NCBI GenBank assembly: GCA_022828595.1 | Contig: JAKGHH010000008.1 | Span: 4,648,728-4,712,727 of the forward strand | Direction: 5' to 3' | Origin: Nelumbo lutea | Lineage: Eukaryota; Streptophyta; Magnoliopsida; Proteales; Nelumbonaceae | DNA length: 64,000 nucleotides | Part shown: piece by piece, positions 12,501 through 24,700 of the stretch | Position numbering within the stretch: position 1 is the stretch's first letter | How the letters are laid out: each line of letters begins with the position of its first letter | Made by a program: the position numbers and the translations under genes | Notes under the pieces: model-generated | Told to the model about the DNA's origin: nothing | What the model saw: the letters and a program-made list of their open reading frames with translations, nothing else | Databases searched by the model: none

Positions 12501-12600
12501 GTGCGTGCACCCTCTACATTGATTATAGGGAAATCCCAACTACTGTCTATCTTAAGTAATTCGAAATGCAATTGTGCAAGTCACAATAATTGGTCCTTAC
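9555..12600. repeat. Large fold-back: two ~1.2-kb inverted arms around an AT-rich core
   Basis: The left arm (9555 to about 10775) begins gtaaggaccaattattgtga. The right arm (about 11345-12600) ends with the reverse complement, tcacaataattggtccttac. The arms match along their whole length: the blocks at 9600-9660, 9690-9880, 10080-10240, 10430-10560 and 10690-10770 all have their reverse complements in order in the right arm, with small indels. A core of about 570 bp (10776-11344) is almost pure A/T, rich in att and tta triplets. Sequence outside the arms is not complementary, so the boundaries are sharp, but no target duplication is obvious. A transcript through it would fold into a long hairpin. 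Confidence 0.9.
10240..10425 (+). mobile_element. RTE LINE 3' tail inside the left fold-back arm
   Basis: The frame reads TWVEVVRNDLGTNKLTMDMA and, after stops, HVANPI. This is the conserved C-terminal end of plant RTE LINE proteins. It is followed by the tgatgatgatga tail typical of RTE elements. Its mirror copy lies at about 11690-11870 on the minus strand in the other arm, so the tail was part of the unit that became inverted. Confidence 0.65.
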
Positions 12601-13200
12601 AACCGATAGCGCAGGGGCCACCATTGGATAAAAATTCGACTGTTAACATATATAAGAACTTCCTTATTTATCTAGGAATAAAAGATAATCTGCAAAAACT
12701 AATCAAGTTATATCAGGATAAAAATTTGACTGAAAGTCCATTCTGATGTTTAGTTAGTTCTGCCAACTCTTGACTTCTCCAACAATCTTTTTTTTTCATA
12801 AGTAATTGTTTTATCATTAAACTTCCTATGTTTTTTCAATCATCAGTAGACTTTCTCCATTGTTTCCGATTCTCTAAAACATTTCTACTTTAAGGCATTG
12901 GAAATGCTTCTCTTCATTTTAATGAAGTGTCAAACTGTTGTATGGCAGTTCTGCTGTCTGAAACAAAAAATTTTGAATGATGTAGATGCATTGTCAATAC
13001 CAATAATCTTGCGTGTATATTGGCCTCAATTGGTATATGAGTTATTAAAGCTATGAGTTGGTAAGCCTGACTGAATAGAAGAAAGCTAATATCTTTTTTA
13101 TCTCTGCAGACGTTGTTCTAAGACATAAATTTTTTTGTCTATGATCTAGTTAAACGGACAATGCATGTCCTTCAAGTTTTCCATGAAGAATGTTGATTAA
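12601..13200. other. Short intergenic stretch with re-used fold-back pieces
   Basis: Just outside the right arm, gcgcaggggccac (12610) and a 30-bp piece around tatcaggataaaaatttgac (12712) repeat phrases from inside the arm (12464 and 11453). No gene is recognised from 12750 to 13200. Confidence 0.5.
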
Positions 13201-13225
13201 GTTGTACATTTAATTTTCAGGTTCA

Positions 13226-14310
13226 TTGTTTGTAAATGTCTTCACAATTTCTGGTAAGGATGAATTTATCAACACAGGACAGCTAAGTGTAAGCAGTTCA
13301 TCAGAGATTGTTCCATGCAGATTGATATCAAGCAATACAGTGGCTATGGTGTTTCAATTGCGGGTGCATCTTTTTAGGCGAAGGATTTGTGTAACGTTGG
13401 TCACAAGATTGTTGTGTGTGAATGCACAATTTTCTATAACAGTAAATTTATAGGTGATCACAACATTGATCTAAAAATCCCCAAAGTTCACAACGCAGGT
13501 ATCTGGAGCTATCTTCTCATTTCCAGCCGTTCTCGTGGGTCAAGCAATCCTGAAGTAAGTACCTGAATGAAAGCCATGATACAAGAGCAACTCTTGAATT
13601 TCCTAATACACATATCGGAACAAAGCCTGACCTCATAGCCCCCGGCTCCTTTGTTCTTTTACATCTTGCCCTCCAATAAGTCCTATGGTGAACGAAGGAT
13701 CAACAAAATTGTTTAGCAACTTCAACATCATGTACGGAACCTCCATGGCTTGTCTTCATGTGGTGGTAATGACAGCACTTCTGAAAGCAGTCCATCCTGA
13801 ATGGAGTCCAATGGCCATTCGATCTGCCGTGATGACCACAGAAGATTCACTCAATATCACCCTCAAACCCATCACAGAACTCTTAGATGGCAAGCAACCC
13901 ACCAGTCCTCTTGCCACGGGAGCGGGTCACCTCAATCCTAACAAGGCGCTTGACCCTGGACTTGTATATGATGCAAATACAGAGGACTAAGAGAGGCTTC
14001 TCTGCGCTCTGAATTGCACTAAGAAGGAATCAAGAAGATAACAAGGTCGTCCTCGGACTAGTTAGCCCATGAAGTGCAAACGTTTGGTGATGCCTCTTCA
14101 AGCTTCAACCCAAGAGCTCTTCCTTATGATAATAGTGTAATTGTGTCTAGTGATTTGTGGGGACGTGCTACCCCCCGTCTTGTGTCCTCTTCCAATATTT
14201 TATCAAAAAAAATGTTAGTTTCATTGGAGGTCACAAGCAAGGTTCAGAGTATCGACACACCTTGTTTTGTTGTTGAGGAAAAAAAATCGGTCCTGGTACA
14301 AATACTTTAA
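13226..14310 (+). pseudogene. Subtilisin-like serine protease (subtilase) pseudogene, C-terminal part
   Basis: This corresponds to a plant S8 subtilase, normally a secreted protease of about 750 residues. Recognisable pieces in order are IGDHNIDLKIPKVHNAG-like PA-region text near 13450, then TKPDLIAPGS (about 13623-13652). The active-site block is GTSMACLHV...ALLKAVHPEWSP (about 13736-13810), then ATGAGHLNPNKALDPGLVYD (about 13915-13970). After the TAA at 13987 the next frame continues RLLCALNCTKKE. The catalytic Ser block is kept, but the usual CPHV is CLHV and the domains carrying the catalytic Asp and His are absent. Several stops and frame changes interrupt it. No functional protein can be made. 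No neighbouring subtilase is present, so it looks like a stranded duplicate. Confidence 0.8.
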
Positions 14311-14499
14311 GATGGATGATAAGTACTTTAACATCCACATTGAATAAGTTATTGTAGCTATGACTATGGGTGCAAATGTACAATTTGAGTAGGCTAGGGT
14401 CGAGATTTTTTTCATAATGGGATCCAAAATTTTTTCTACATGCAACGCATTAGTCATGATTTCTGTCATTTTTTTTATCAAATGCACTTAATGGACTTA

Positions 14500-16680
14500 T
14501 TTTTCAGAAGAACAAAACTGCATTACCTTCTCTACATGCTGAGATACTCATTTTGGATAACTATAATGTATTTACCGGCATTATATGCTCATGGGCAATT
14601 GTATTAAGAGTTCTACAAACATACTTGATATATGTAGTATTAAAAAAAGTAAATAGGTTAGTGGCTACTTCCCCGTGGTGTATCGCTTTCCAGTCGGTGC
14701 ATTCTGCTTTTCCATTGATACTATTTACAATACTTTCGGCATCAGACAAAAGAGTTGCAGATTTGATTTTCATTGAGATGCTTTTTGCAGTCCATGGATT
14801 ATTACCCACCCTTCAGCTTGAAGACTTGAAGCAGCTCTGTTGAAATCATAGATTGATAATTAGTTAGTAAGACAATACCTGTCCCTGCTGTTGCCCTTGC
14901 TGGGTCGTATGAGCCATCCACATAAATAGACATCTGTGTTCTGTTGACAGTCTCCCCAAGCATTGTTTGCTGCTTGTTCAGAGTTTGTCAATGGGTTCTA
15001 GGTTCTATATATGAATCAGCTTTCTCTATCAAATGTATGAGATCAAGTATGTGTTGTTGATGGATCTTTGCATTATTCATGTCCCATATGAGACTGAAAA
15101 TGATGAAAATTTTGGCAACATACCTCTGTTTGAGGTTTGGTGGTATGCTTTTTAACTTTGCTGTTATCCTATCAGTGACGAACTGATTCAGCTGTTTGTT
15201 ATTTACTTCCTCGGGGTTCATTCCAATTTGGGTTGTAAGCCAGATGGCCCTCACAGAGAAACACTGAAAAAAGAGATGCAGCCATGATTCTATAGCAGCA
15301 TCGCATAAAGTGCAGTGTCTTTCTGTTTCTTGGAAAAAAAAAAAGGAGTGTCTCTGGTTTTTACTCCATCCCACCATGCCTTGTACATGAATATTTGAAA
15401 CCTGAAGGGCTCTTTTGTTTTCCAGATTCCTGTTGTCATGTGGTCCAGAGGAGAATGAAAGCTGATCTATAAATAATTTGTAGCCTGTTTTGACACTGTA
15501 TAATGCTTTTCTTGAAATCTTCCATAGGAGTTTGTCTGGGTCTGTGGATGGAATTCTGTTCACCTGTACGATGTGGCTTATTGTTTCTTCCTCAAATAGC
15601 TCTTGTAGGGGGGGGGGGGGGGGGGGTTCCAATGCCCTTCTTGGTTCCTTGGTGCACTGACCCTTTCTATCTCCATATCTGTTTTGAGAAGAGAGCCTTG
15701 TTGAATTCCTCAATTTTCCTGAAGCCCAGACCTCCTTGATTTTTGGTTTTACAGATATGGTGCCATGGGATTGTGCATAAGCTTTGTTTCTGTCATTTCC
15801 TTCCCATCAGAACCTCTTCTGGATTCGTTCAATTTCTTTAATTGTTCTTTTCTGTAATAATGAGTGGGACATTAAGTAGGTCGGTAAGGCTTGTAACACT
15901 GTTTTCACTAGCGTAGTTCTCCCTGCTTGTGACAACAATTTTGCCTTCAAAGTAGCAAATCTAGTGTTCATTTTATCCACAATTTCCCAATGGTCGTTGT
16001 TTTGTTCACCTTGGGAACAATGGAACATTACTTGGACCCAGATATTTTCTTGGATCTACATGCGTTTCATTCTGAGAATTTTGAGTAGTATTTTTTTCCT
16101 TTCTTCTCTGTATTCCTCTACTGAAATGAGCCCCTGCTTTTGTCAAGTTAATTTTTTCTCCCGATCAGCTTTCAAACATTGCCAGTATTTCTTTGACCTT
16201 CCTTAACTGATTTCAGCCTTACAGATTATAACACAACCATCTGCAAATAACAGATGTGATATTGGAGGACCATTTCTACATAATCTTATATCTTGCAGCT
16301 CCTTATTGTCTTCAGCTTTCTGGAAGAGGCTAGACAGTGCTTGCATCCCTATAATGAATAGGTAAGGTGAAACTTGACCACCTTGTCTTATCCATTCCTA
16401 GCCTGAAAAAATTCATTTAGGGTTCCATTTATTTTAATTGCGAACCTTGGTGTTTGAATACAAAAATTCACCATTTTGCACCATCTTTCTGGGAATCCCA
16501 TCTTCTCCATTATTTTTACTAAAAAAACCTTCGACTTCTATCATATCCCTTTGACATGTCAAAGGATGGGCCATGTTGAAGACATGTCTATCTTCAACAT
16601 GGCCCATCCTTTGACATGTCTATCTTCATTTAGTATTGGTGCTGCAATACCGTTTGCCAAGAAAATGGTGTTTTTTTTTT
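14500..16680 (-). mobile_element. L1-type LINE remnant, minus strand
   Basis: Reading the minus strand from about 16620 gives the RT block GWAMLKIDMS (interrupted by a hairpin duplication), then EKMGFPERWCKMV-like text with a frame change. Next comes LLFADGCVII near 16215-16260, where FADD has become FADG. The thumb reads MNTRFATLKAKLLSQAGR (about 15970) and is followed by the zf-RVT domain (HCTLCDAA...WLHLFFQC, about 15245-15310). RNase H pieces lie at 14809-14561 (SDAESIVNSINGKAECTDW) and about 14890-14990. A run of 19 G at 15608-15626 sits within it. Many stops and frameshifts show that it is dead. Confidence 0.8.
16553..16620. repeat. Perfect 30-bp inverted repeat with 8-nt loop
   Basis: Bases 16553-16582 and 16591-16620 are exact reverse complements, separated by catgtcta. 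The sequence lies inside the LINE reverse transcriptase and consists of the codons for KGWAMLKIDMS copied in reverse orientation. It therefore arose as a local inverted duplication rather than as a selected hairpin. Confidence 0.95.
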
Positions 16681-18756
16681 CTGTTTGAAATGTTATTGTC
16701 ATGTTTCCTGAAGCAACAACAACACTTTCTGTTTGGTACCTATGCTCTTTATCTATTTTCAGTACCGGTACCATTTATAGAAAATACACGTTATTATCAT
16801 ATCATGTCCTCGTTGGCAGCAATGAGTTCCAATCTAACAAAACATCAAATTTGGCATTGCTCTAAACCACACCTTCTCGATTTCCAAAGTGTAGCTTGGA
16901 GCACTATTTTTTTTTATGAAAAAACAGTTCCAAATAAATTGGCGTTTCTTAAAGCATCATTTTTTCCAATGTGGCACTGATGTATCACCGTTTTCTGGAG
17001 CAACAGCACTGATGCCAAGTGTCGACTTAAATGAGTTGCCATTGAATCAACTTAAATGGTTTGAACTGGGTCGGGTTGTGGCCTCGTGGACACCTATCGG
17101 TTAACCACTTCTCATTATTTTTTATTGTTATATAAAGTGTCAACGGGTCAGGTTTGGTTCGGGTTTTGCCTTGACCCTAACCCAACCCTCTAATGTTCCC
17201 ACCTGAACTCGACTCAGAAACATGTCGTTCCCAAACCCACTCCAATGGCCCAACCTAGCCCCACAGCCTTTCAATTGTATTTTTTTTAAATTGAATTTTG
17301 GTTTATAGGTTAGGTTTCACCTCTTTCATTAGCGGAAAAACAGAAAAACCGAAATAAACATCAAAAGAAATCCTTAACTCTAAGGCTGGATAGTCCGACC
17401 CATTGACATCCTTTTGACTTTATTTAAATTCAAATAAGTCATTGAATTAACTCATAATTACTGCAATTAACTCTCAATTTATAATTAATGCATTGACTTC
17501 TCAACTCATGCGCGACTCTTGTTAGCTCGAAACCCATCCTGTCTTCAACATCTAATCCAGTTCGGACCGATCCAACCAACCAATATATAGAATCAACCAG
17601 TCCAGACTCCACTCCGATTAGTTTTCAGACCACTAACAAATCTGATTAGTTGGTTCAACGATAATTCGGTCCGGTAGGTTTTCAGACCATTAACAGGTCT
17701 AATTGGCTGGTTCAACTATGGGTTAAATTCCCATTGTCCTTCCACTTAAATACAAAAGCATTAACTACAACCATCAGCTTTCATTAGGCTCAATTTGGGA
17801 AGTGTGTAAATAGAAATGTGCACTTCAAAACCTTGTATACGGTATTTCTAAACTTTGTATTTTCACACATCCAAACTGGGCTTTAAATATTAATCCAAAT
17901 GATTAATTCCACTTGAATTCTCTACGTAAAAACTATGTGCAAGTGATGTGATTTGAACAAAGAACACTTGTGTAAAAGACAAGTATTCTTATCATTAAGC
18001 CATATCTAACCAAGTTAAAAAAATGACTTGGCTTTAACCTTTAAGCCATTTTCATAAAACTAAAGTTGTCACAAGGTTAATGAGTTGGACGGGTTGGGTT
18101 GAGTCAAGACAATTTAATTTTATTAAAAGAATCATTAATGGGTTTTCGGTTTAGAAACCCAACGTACCCAATTGCCACCCCTAGCTCCAAAGCTGTCATT
18201 TGGTTATTTCTGATGCCTTGTGGTTTTGTACTCAACCACTCAGTTACTCCATTTGGCAACAAAATGGTACTGGTATTAACACCACCCAAAATGATTCATC
18301 AAGTGCATATTCACTCATTCCTGAGATGGTAGGGAAAATATCTCTTCCATAATCCAGCCTGCTCTAGTTATTGGCTGGGATCACGTAAGAGAGCATCAAC
18401 AGACAAGAAAGCTGTAGCGAGGGAAGTGAACAAAATGAGAGAAATTATCCAATGGGATAACAAAGAGGTATCCAAGCCTACATACCAAGTGATGAATTTC
18501 CAGAATGAAGCAGGTGACAACAATTTAGAATCGATGGTGGTGACCATTTGGATTATATTGGTACACCAGGAATTGTAAGCTAGATGGAAATTTTGGATGA
18601 AAAAATACCTATCAATTATTATGAATTGAAAATATAAGATTTCAGAATATACGAAGAAATGTATTATATACACAACCTTCCAATGATTCATACTTCTACG
18701 TTAGAGTAATACAGTAGGATAGAACAATATATGTGTTTAAACTTGACGCACTCAAA
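16681..18756. other. Intergenic DNA with a GGTT/AACC-rich dispersed repeat
   Basis: No gene is recognised. From about 17140 (caacgggtcaggtttggttc) to about 18186 (cccaattgccacccctag) the sequence has phrases such as gggttcgggtt, ccaacccaac and ggtccggt. These are typical of small non-autonomous plant elements like those at 48964, 58852 and 60948. Ends are not clear enough to call terminal repeats. 18190-18756 lies just past the LCYE stop and probably contains its 3' UTR on the minus strand. Confidence 0.35.
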
Positions 18757-21700
18757 TTATAAAGTCAGAAAAGTTCTCACCATAGTTGATCCGGTAGGAT
18801 CAGAAAGAAGATGCCTAATTAGGCACATTCTCATGCTATTCGGTGCCATAACAAACATATAAAAAGCAAACACAATGAGGTCTGCTGATGAAAGGGTAGA
18901 ACCAAGAAAACCCTGCCACATCCTGCAAGAAAGACACCTCCATTTATCATTCTACCATAAGTAGAAAGGCAAACCAACGAGGACTTGCTCATTTGCAGAT
19001 AGCTTGTAGCATTTGTTAAGAAAGCAGTTAATGTTCATAAGCTATTTGTTAGAGTTAGCCGAATAAGGGTAGATTAATCAACTCACATTGGTTAAGTTAT
19101 GAGCTTATGTGGCAGTCTTATTAGAGGTTCTCTGTCACATACTTAAGTAGGGGCAGTTTAGTCCTTGTACATTTAATTAGAAGCCTAATCACTATTAAGA
19201 GGTCGACTGATAGGGTTTAGCGATCAGGTTCGACAATTCTTTCATCTTCTTCTTCTTCTCTTCTTCTTCTTCTTCTTCTCCTTCTCTTTCTTCTTCTCCT
19301 TACTGGTTCGGACTACTGTAGCTACAGTAGAAACATGGTATCAGAGCATGACAACTTCAGTTCGTGACCTGTTTCAGTTTGTGACAACTTCAGTTCGTGC
19401 TTCAGTTCTCTCATTTTCTTCTCTGGGCTGTCAATGGATAAAAGTGGCTTGTCCCAGGCCTGAAACATCACAGCTCTTCTTTTTTCTGGTGCACAGAACC
19501 TCCTTTCCTAAGAAAACAACTTCAGCAGTGAATGGTTTGGCTGAAGCTTTCAAACGAAGGTTGGTTATCTCTCCTCTGTGTGCTGTTGGTATTTCTGGGT
19601 TGAAAATCTTCAAGAACTTGAGAGGACTGATCAGAACCTAGAGAACTAGGTTGGTTGTTGCCCTGGTTCTTGGAAAAATTCCAATAACAGGTTGTGTTTA
19701 CAGTGACCAAATGGTGTAAGGGCTGCTACTGTAGGTGGCCGAATGGTGTAACATGTAATGCAATGGTACTAGTTGAGTTTTTGTTGGTCTTGTGGTGCCC
19801 TCTTAAAAGCATTAAAGCAGGTCTGTATTGTGTGTGACAGCTATGGCTATGTGGTGGTGCTTGTGATGCACAAACTCTGTTGAGTAGTTGTAAGAGAGAT
19901 TGCATGTGGTTAGTAAGTGCTGAATTAATGTTGGTGTAGTCTGTTTTTTTTTTTGGAATCAGTAGTGGTGTGGATAAGAACAAAGGCGTGTGTATCCATC
20001 ATTGTGTTTAGAGACTGCTGTAGGTTCTGGAACATCAAACTCTTGACAGCAGCACTTAGTTGGTGATTGGGAATTCAGATTAGAGGCAGCATTGAAAGAG
20101 TATCATGGCAGCAATGGGAGATGGCTGTAGTGATCAGAAACCTAGTGTGGTGGTTTCCTCTGACTATCTAGGTGTGCAAATGACCTCAATTAAACTGAAT
20201 GGTGAGAACTATGTTCCATGGGCCAAGTCGGTGGAAGTTTTTCTCAAGGCAAAGGGAAAAGTGAAGCATGTGAAAGAAGATAAACCACCGGCTGACTCTC
20301 CAGGGTTTGATGATTGGGAACATGAGGGATGTTCAAATCATGACATGGCTATGGAACAGTATGGAATCCAAAATAAGTGCCAACTTCATGTTCTTAGATA
20401 CAGCTAAGGACATATGGGAACATGCAAAGAAGTTGTATTCTGGGCAAGATAATACTACAAGGGTATATCAGCTCTATCAAAAGTACTTTGGTCTGCAACA
20501 AGGAAATAAAACCCTAGAAGAGTACTATGCCAGTATGAAGAACCTCATAAATGAACTCAATGTCTATCATCCTCTCACTCCAGATGTTAAGGTTCAGCAA
20601 CAACAAAGGGAACAACTAAATGTCACAAGGTTCTTAGTGGGGTTGAAATCAGAGTATGAACCAGTTAGGGCCCAAATATTGGGGGGCTCTACCCTTCCTA
20701 CACTTGAGTAAGTGTTTGCTCGGCTTCGCAGGATTTCTTTGGGACAGACAGAGAATCCCACACAGTCTGATAGATCAGCTTTTGTGACAGCCAGAGGAGG
20801 TGGACGTGGTACGAAAGGGGGAGGACATGCCTCCCGAGGAGGTCGTGGTGGTTCCATATTTGGTCGTGGTGGTGGTCATGACTCAAGGGGAGGCCGTGGC
20901 AAAGAAAAAGGCAGCTCTACAAGTGTACCCACTGTGGCAAGGAAGGACATTCCGTAAATTTCTGTTATGATCTTCATGGCCGCCCTCCCTCTAAATGGGC
21001 CAATCATGCTGTTGCTAGTGGGGTTGATGCCAGTGATAATCAACAGGCAGACCTAACTCCTTCCACATCTACATCTGTTTCTGGAAGGGAGATGGTGAGT
21101 GTACCGCGTGATGAGTATGAGCAGTTCCTTTAGTCCACTTCACAGCACACTACTGCTACTCTTGCCCACTCAGATATAGCTTGCCTGTCATCTAAAACCT
21201 CTCCTTGGATTATTGACTCTGGAGCCTCTGATCACATGACCGGGACTCCAGGTGTGTTCTCTTCTCTCTCTGAAACTTCCACATCTCAAACTGTTACCCT
21301 TGTCAATGGTTCCTCCTCTCCCATCTGTGGTGTTGGCAATATTGACATGGCTTCTCTTTCTTTATCATCTATTCTATATGTCCCTAAGTTTCCATTCAAT
21401 CTTATGTCTGTTAGTAAATTAACCAAGACTCTTAACTGCTTTGTTACTTTTTTCCCTTCCTCTTGTGTTTTTCAGGATCTCAGGATGGGGAAGAAGATTG
21501 GTGGGGGGCATGAAGCTGGTGGATTGTATTACCTTGACGGTGGTGGATCGTCAGTTGCACTTCAGACTTCACTCACTCCTCTACAGTGGCATTGTCGACT
21601 AGGACATCCTTCTCTCAAGGCACTCAAGATACTAGTTCCGTCTTTGAGTCATTTGTCAGTGTTATAGTGTGAGTCGTGTCAGTTTGGGAAACATCGTTGT

Positions 21701-24700
21701 GTTTCCTTCAGTCCTAGAGTTGAAAGTCGTATGTTGAGTCCTTTTGCTTTGGTTCATTCAGATGTTTGGGGCCTGATCAAAATAGAGTCTTATAATGGTT
21801 ACAAGTATTTTGTCACTTTTATTGATGATTGTTCAAGAATGACATGGATTTATTTAATGAAAGAAATGAGTGAATTATTTTCCATTATTCAAAAATTCCA
21901 TGCTGAAATACATACACAATTTGGTGTTCCAATCAAAGTTCTTCGTTCAGATAATGGTCGTGAATATTTTCTAACTTCCTTTCAACAGTATTTAGAACAG
22001 CATGGCATCATTCATCAAACTTCTTGTGCATCCACTCCTCAACAAAATGGGGTGGCTAAACAGAAGAACCGTCATCTCCTTGAAACAGCTCGGTCTATTC
22101 TTCATCATATGAGTGTTCCTAAACGGTTTTGGAGTGATGTTGTACTTACTGCGTGTTTCCTCATTAATCGGATGCCCTCCTTTATTCTTCATGGTCGGTC
22201 TCCCTTCTCTATCTTGTTCCCCACCTTGTCTCCCTTTCCATTAACACCTCGTATCTTTGGTTGTGTGTGCTTTGTTCACAATCTGAGTCCTGGAATAGAC
22301 AAGTTGGATGCACGCTCCATTAAGTGTGCCTTTCTTGGCTACTCTCGGACTCAAAAAGGGTACAAGTGTTATAATCCCATTACTCGGAAGTGCTATGTCT
22401 GTCTTGATGTCACCTTTTTTTAGTCTGTTCCCTTCTTCTCAGGAACTGAAGCATCTTCGTCTCCACCTTTACTTCCTCTTCCTCTTCCGGTCAGTGATCC
22501 TGTTCCGGGTGTTCCTGTTGGAGTTGACTCGTCACCTCATCCAGTGTAGATCCCTACTGAACGACCACCAATTCGACAAGTGTATACACGTCGAACGACA
22601 CCGGCCCCTCCTCCAGCTTCTACCTTGTCCACGGATCCTGTCGTTGCTCCTGTTGCTGAACCTTCAGGACTTGACCTACCCATTGCCTTACGGAAAGGTA
22701 AACGTAGTTCTACTCTCCATCCCATTTCCAATTTTGTTTTAGTATCTCGCCTTTCCGCCTCACATCACCAGTTTGTTTCACTATTGTCATCTATTTCCAT
22801 ACCTAACAATATCCAAGAGGCTCTTAGTTCACCTGGGTGGAGGCAGGCAATGGAGGAAGAAATCTCTGCTCTTCAGCATACTCACACATGGGAGCTCACT
22901 ACTCTTCCTCCTGGTAAGCATGTTGTGGGTTGTAAATGGGTGTATATTATTAAATACTTGCCAAATGGTAATGTGGAGCATCTGAAAGCCAGACTTGTTG
23001 CTAAAGGGTATTCACAGTTGTATGGAGTGGACTATATGGAGACATTCTCTCCAGTGGCTAAGATTAGCTCTGTCCGTGTGCTAATTTCCCTGGCAGTTAT
23101 GTATGGTTGGCCCTTATTTCAACTTGACATAAAAAATGCCTTCCTTTATGGTGACCTTATAGAGGAGGTATATATGGAGCAACCACCTGGGTTTGTTGCT
23201 CAGGGGGAGGCTGGTAAGGTGTGCAGACTAAAAAAAGCAATTTATGGGTTGAAACAATCACCTTGTGCTTGGTTCAGGAAGTTTAGTGAAGTGGTGAAGA
23301 ATTTTGGAATGAAACAATGCCAGGTTGATCACTTAGTGGTCTATGTGGATGATATTGTCATAACTAGCAGTGAAAAATTGGGGATCGACAAACTCAAGGT
23401 CTTTCTGCAAAATCATTTTCAAACAAAAGACCTTGGGACATTGAAGTATTTCTTGGGTATAGAAGTTGCTAGATCAAGACAAGGTGTAAACCTGTGCCAA
23501 AGAAAATATGTTCTCGATCTATTGGACGAAACAGGACTGTTAGGTGCAAAATCGGCTGAGACTCCTATGGAACCAAATGTTAAGTTGGGCAGTGATACAG
23601 GGGAAATATTTGATGATCCTGGAAGGTATAGACGACTAGTGGGGAAGCTGAACTATTTGACTATCACGAGACCAGACATCTCCTTTGCAATCAGTGTGGT
23701 GAGCCAATTTATGCAAAACCCTCGTATATCTCATTGGGATGCAGTTCTTAGAATTGTAAGATATTTGAAGGGAGCTCCGAGCCATGGGCTATTGTATAAA
23801 CCAAGAGGAAAACTTGAAGTAGTTGGGTACACGGATGCAGATTGGGCGGGCTCTATGTCTGATAGAAGATCTACTACAGGTTACTGCACATTTCTTGGAG
23901 GAAATCATGTGACGTGGAAGAGTAAAAAGCAGATGGTTGTGGCTAGAAGCAGTGCCGAAGCCGAGTACAGAGCCATGGCACACACTACATGTGAATTAGT
24001 GTGGTTGAGGAATCTCCTACAAGAAATTGGGTTCCACATGTGAATTACTGTGACAATCAAGCTGCGCTCCATATCTCATCCAACCCTGTTTTTCATGAGA
24101 GAACAAAGCACATAGAGATTGATTGCCACTTTGTGAGGGAGAAGGTTCTTACTAGAGAGATAAACACAAAACATGTAAACCCAGGTGATCAGTGGGCAGA
24201 TTTGTTTACAAAAGCCTTAAGCTCAAGGAGAGTGAACTATATATGTAACAAGCTAGGGAGTATATGACATATATTCTCCAGCTTGAGAGGGAGTGTTAGA
24301 GTTAGCCGAATAAGGGTAGATTAGTCAACTCACCTTGGTTAAGTTATGAGCTTATGTGGCAGTCTTATTAGAGGTTCTCTGTCCCATACTTAAGTAGGGG
24401 CAGTTTAGTCCTTGTACATTTAATTAGAAGCCTAACCACTATTAAGAGGTCAACTAATAGGGTTTAGCGATCAGGTTCGACAGTTCTTTCATCTTCTTCT
24501 TCTTCTCTTCTTCTTCTTCTTCTCCTTCTCTTTCTTCTTCTCCTTACTGGTTCGGACTACTGTAGTTACAGTAGAAACACTATTATTGTTCCCCGTTTCT
24601 ACAGTAGAAACACTATTATTGTTCCCCGTTTCACTTTGCAGACCTTTGTATTAGCAGCTTCGTTTTGTTACTATGGGTTCTTGCTCAGACTGCATGTCTC

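Larger units (their letters stand above)
19047..24579 (+). mobile_element. Ty1/copia LTR retrotransposon in LCYE intron 10
   Basis: A structurally complete element lies antisense to LCYE. The 5' LTR is 19047-19335 and the 3' LTR is 24294-24579, both TG...CA. The flanks are identical 5-bp target duplications, ctatt (19042-19046 and 24580-24584). The primer-binding site tggtatcagagc (19336-19347) fits initiator tRNA-Met, as usual for plant copia. A purine tract (gagagggag) precedes the 3' LTR. By eye the LTRs differ at 8 positions plus one 3-bp microsatellite indel, so the insertion is fairly young. Its protein region is heavily mutated (see the separate entry). Confidence 0.97.
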
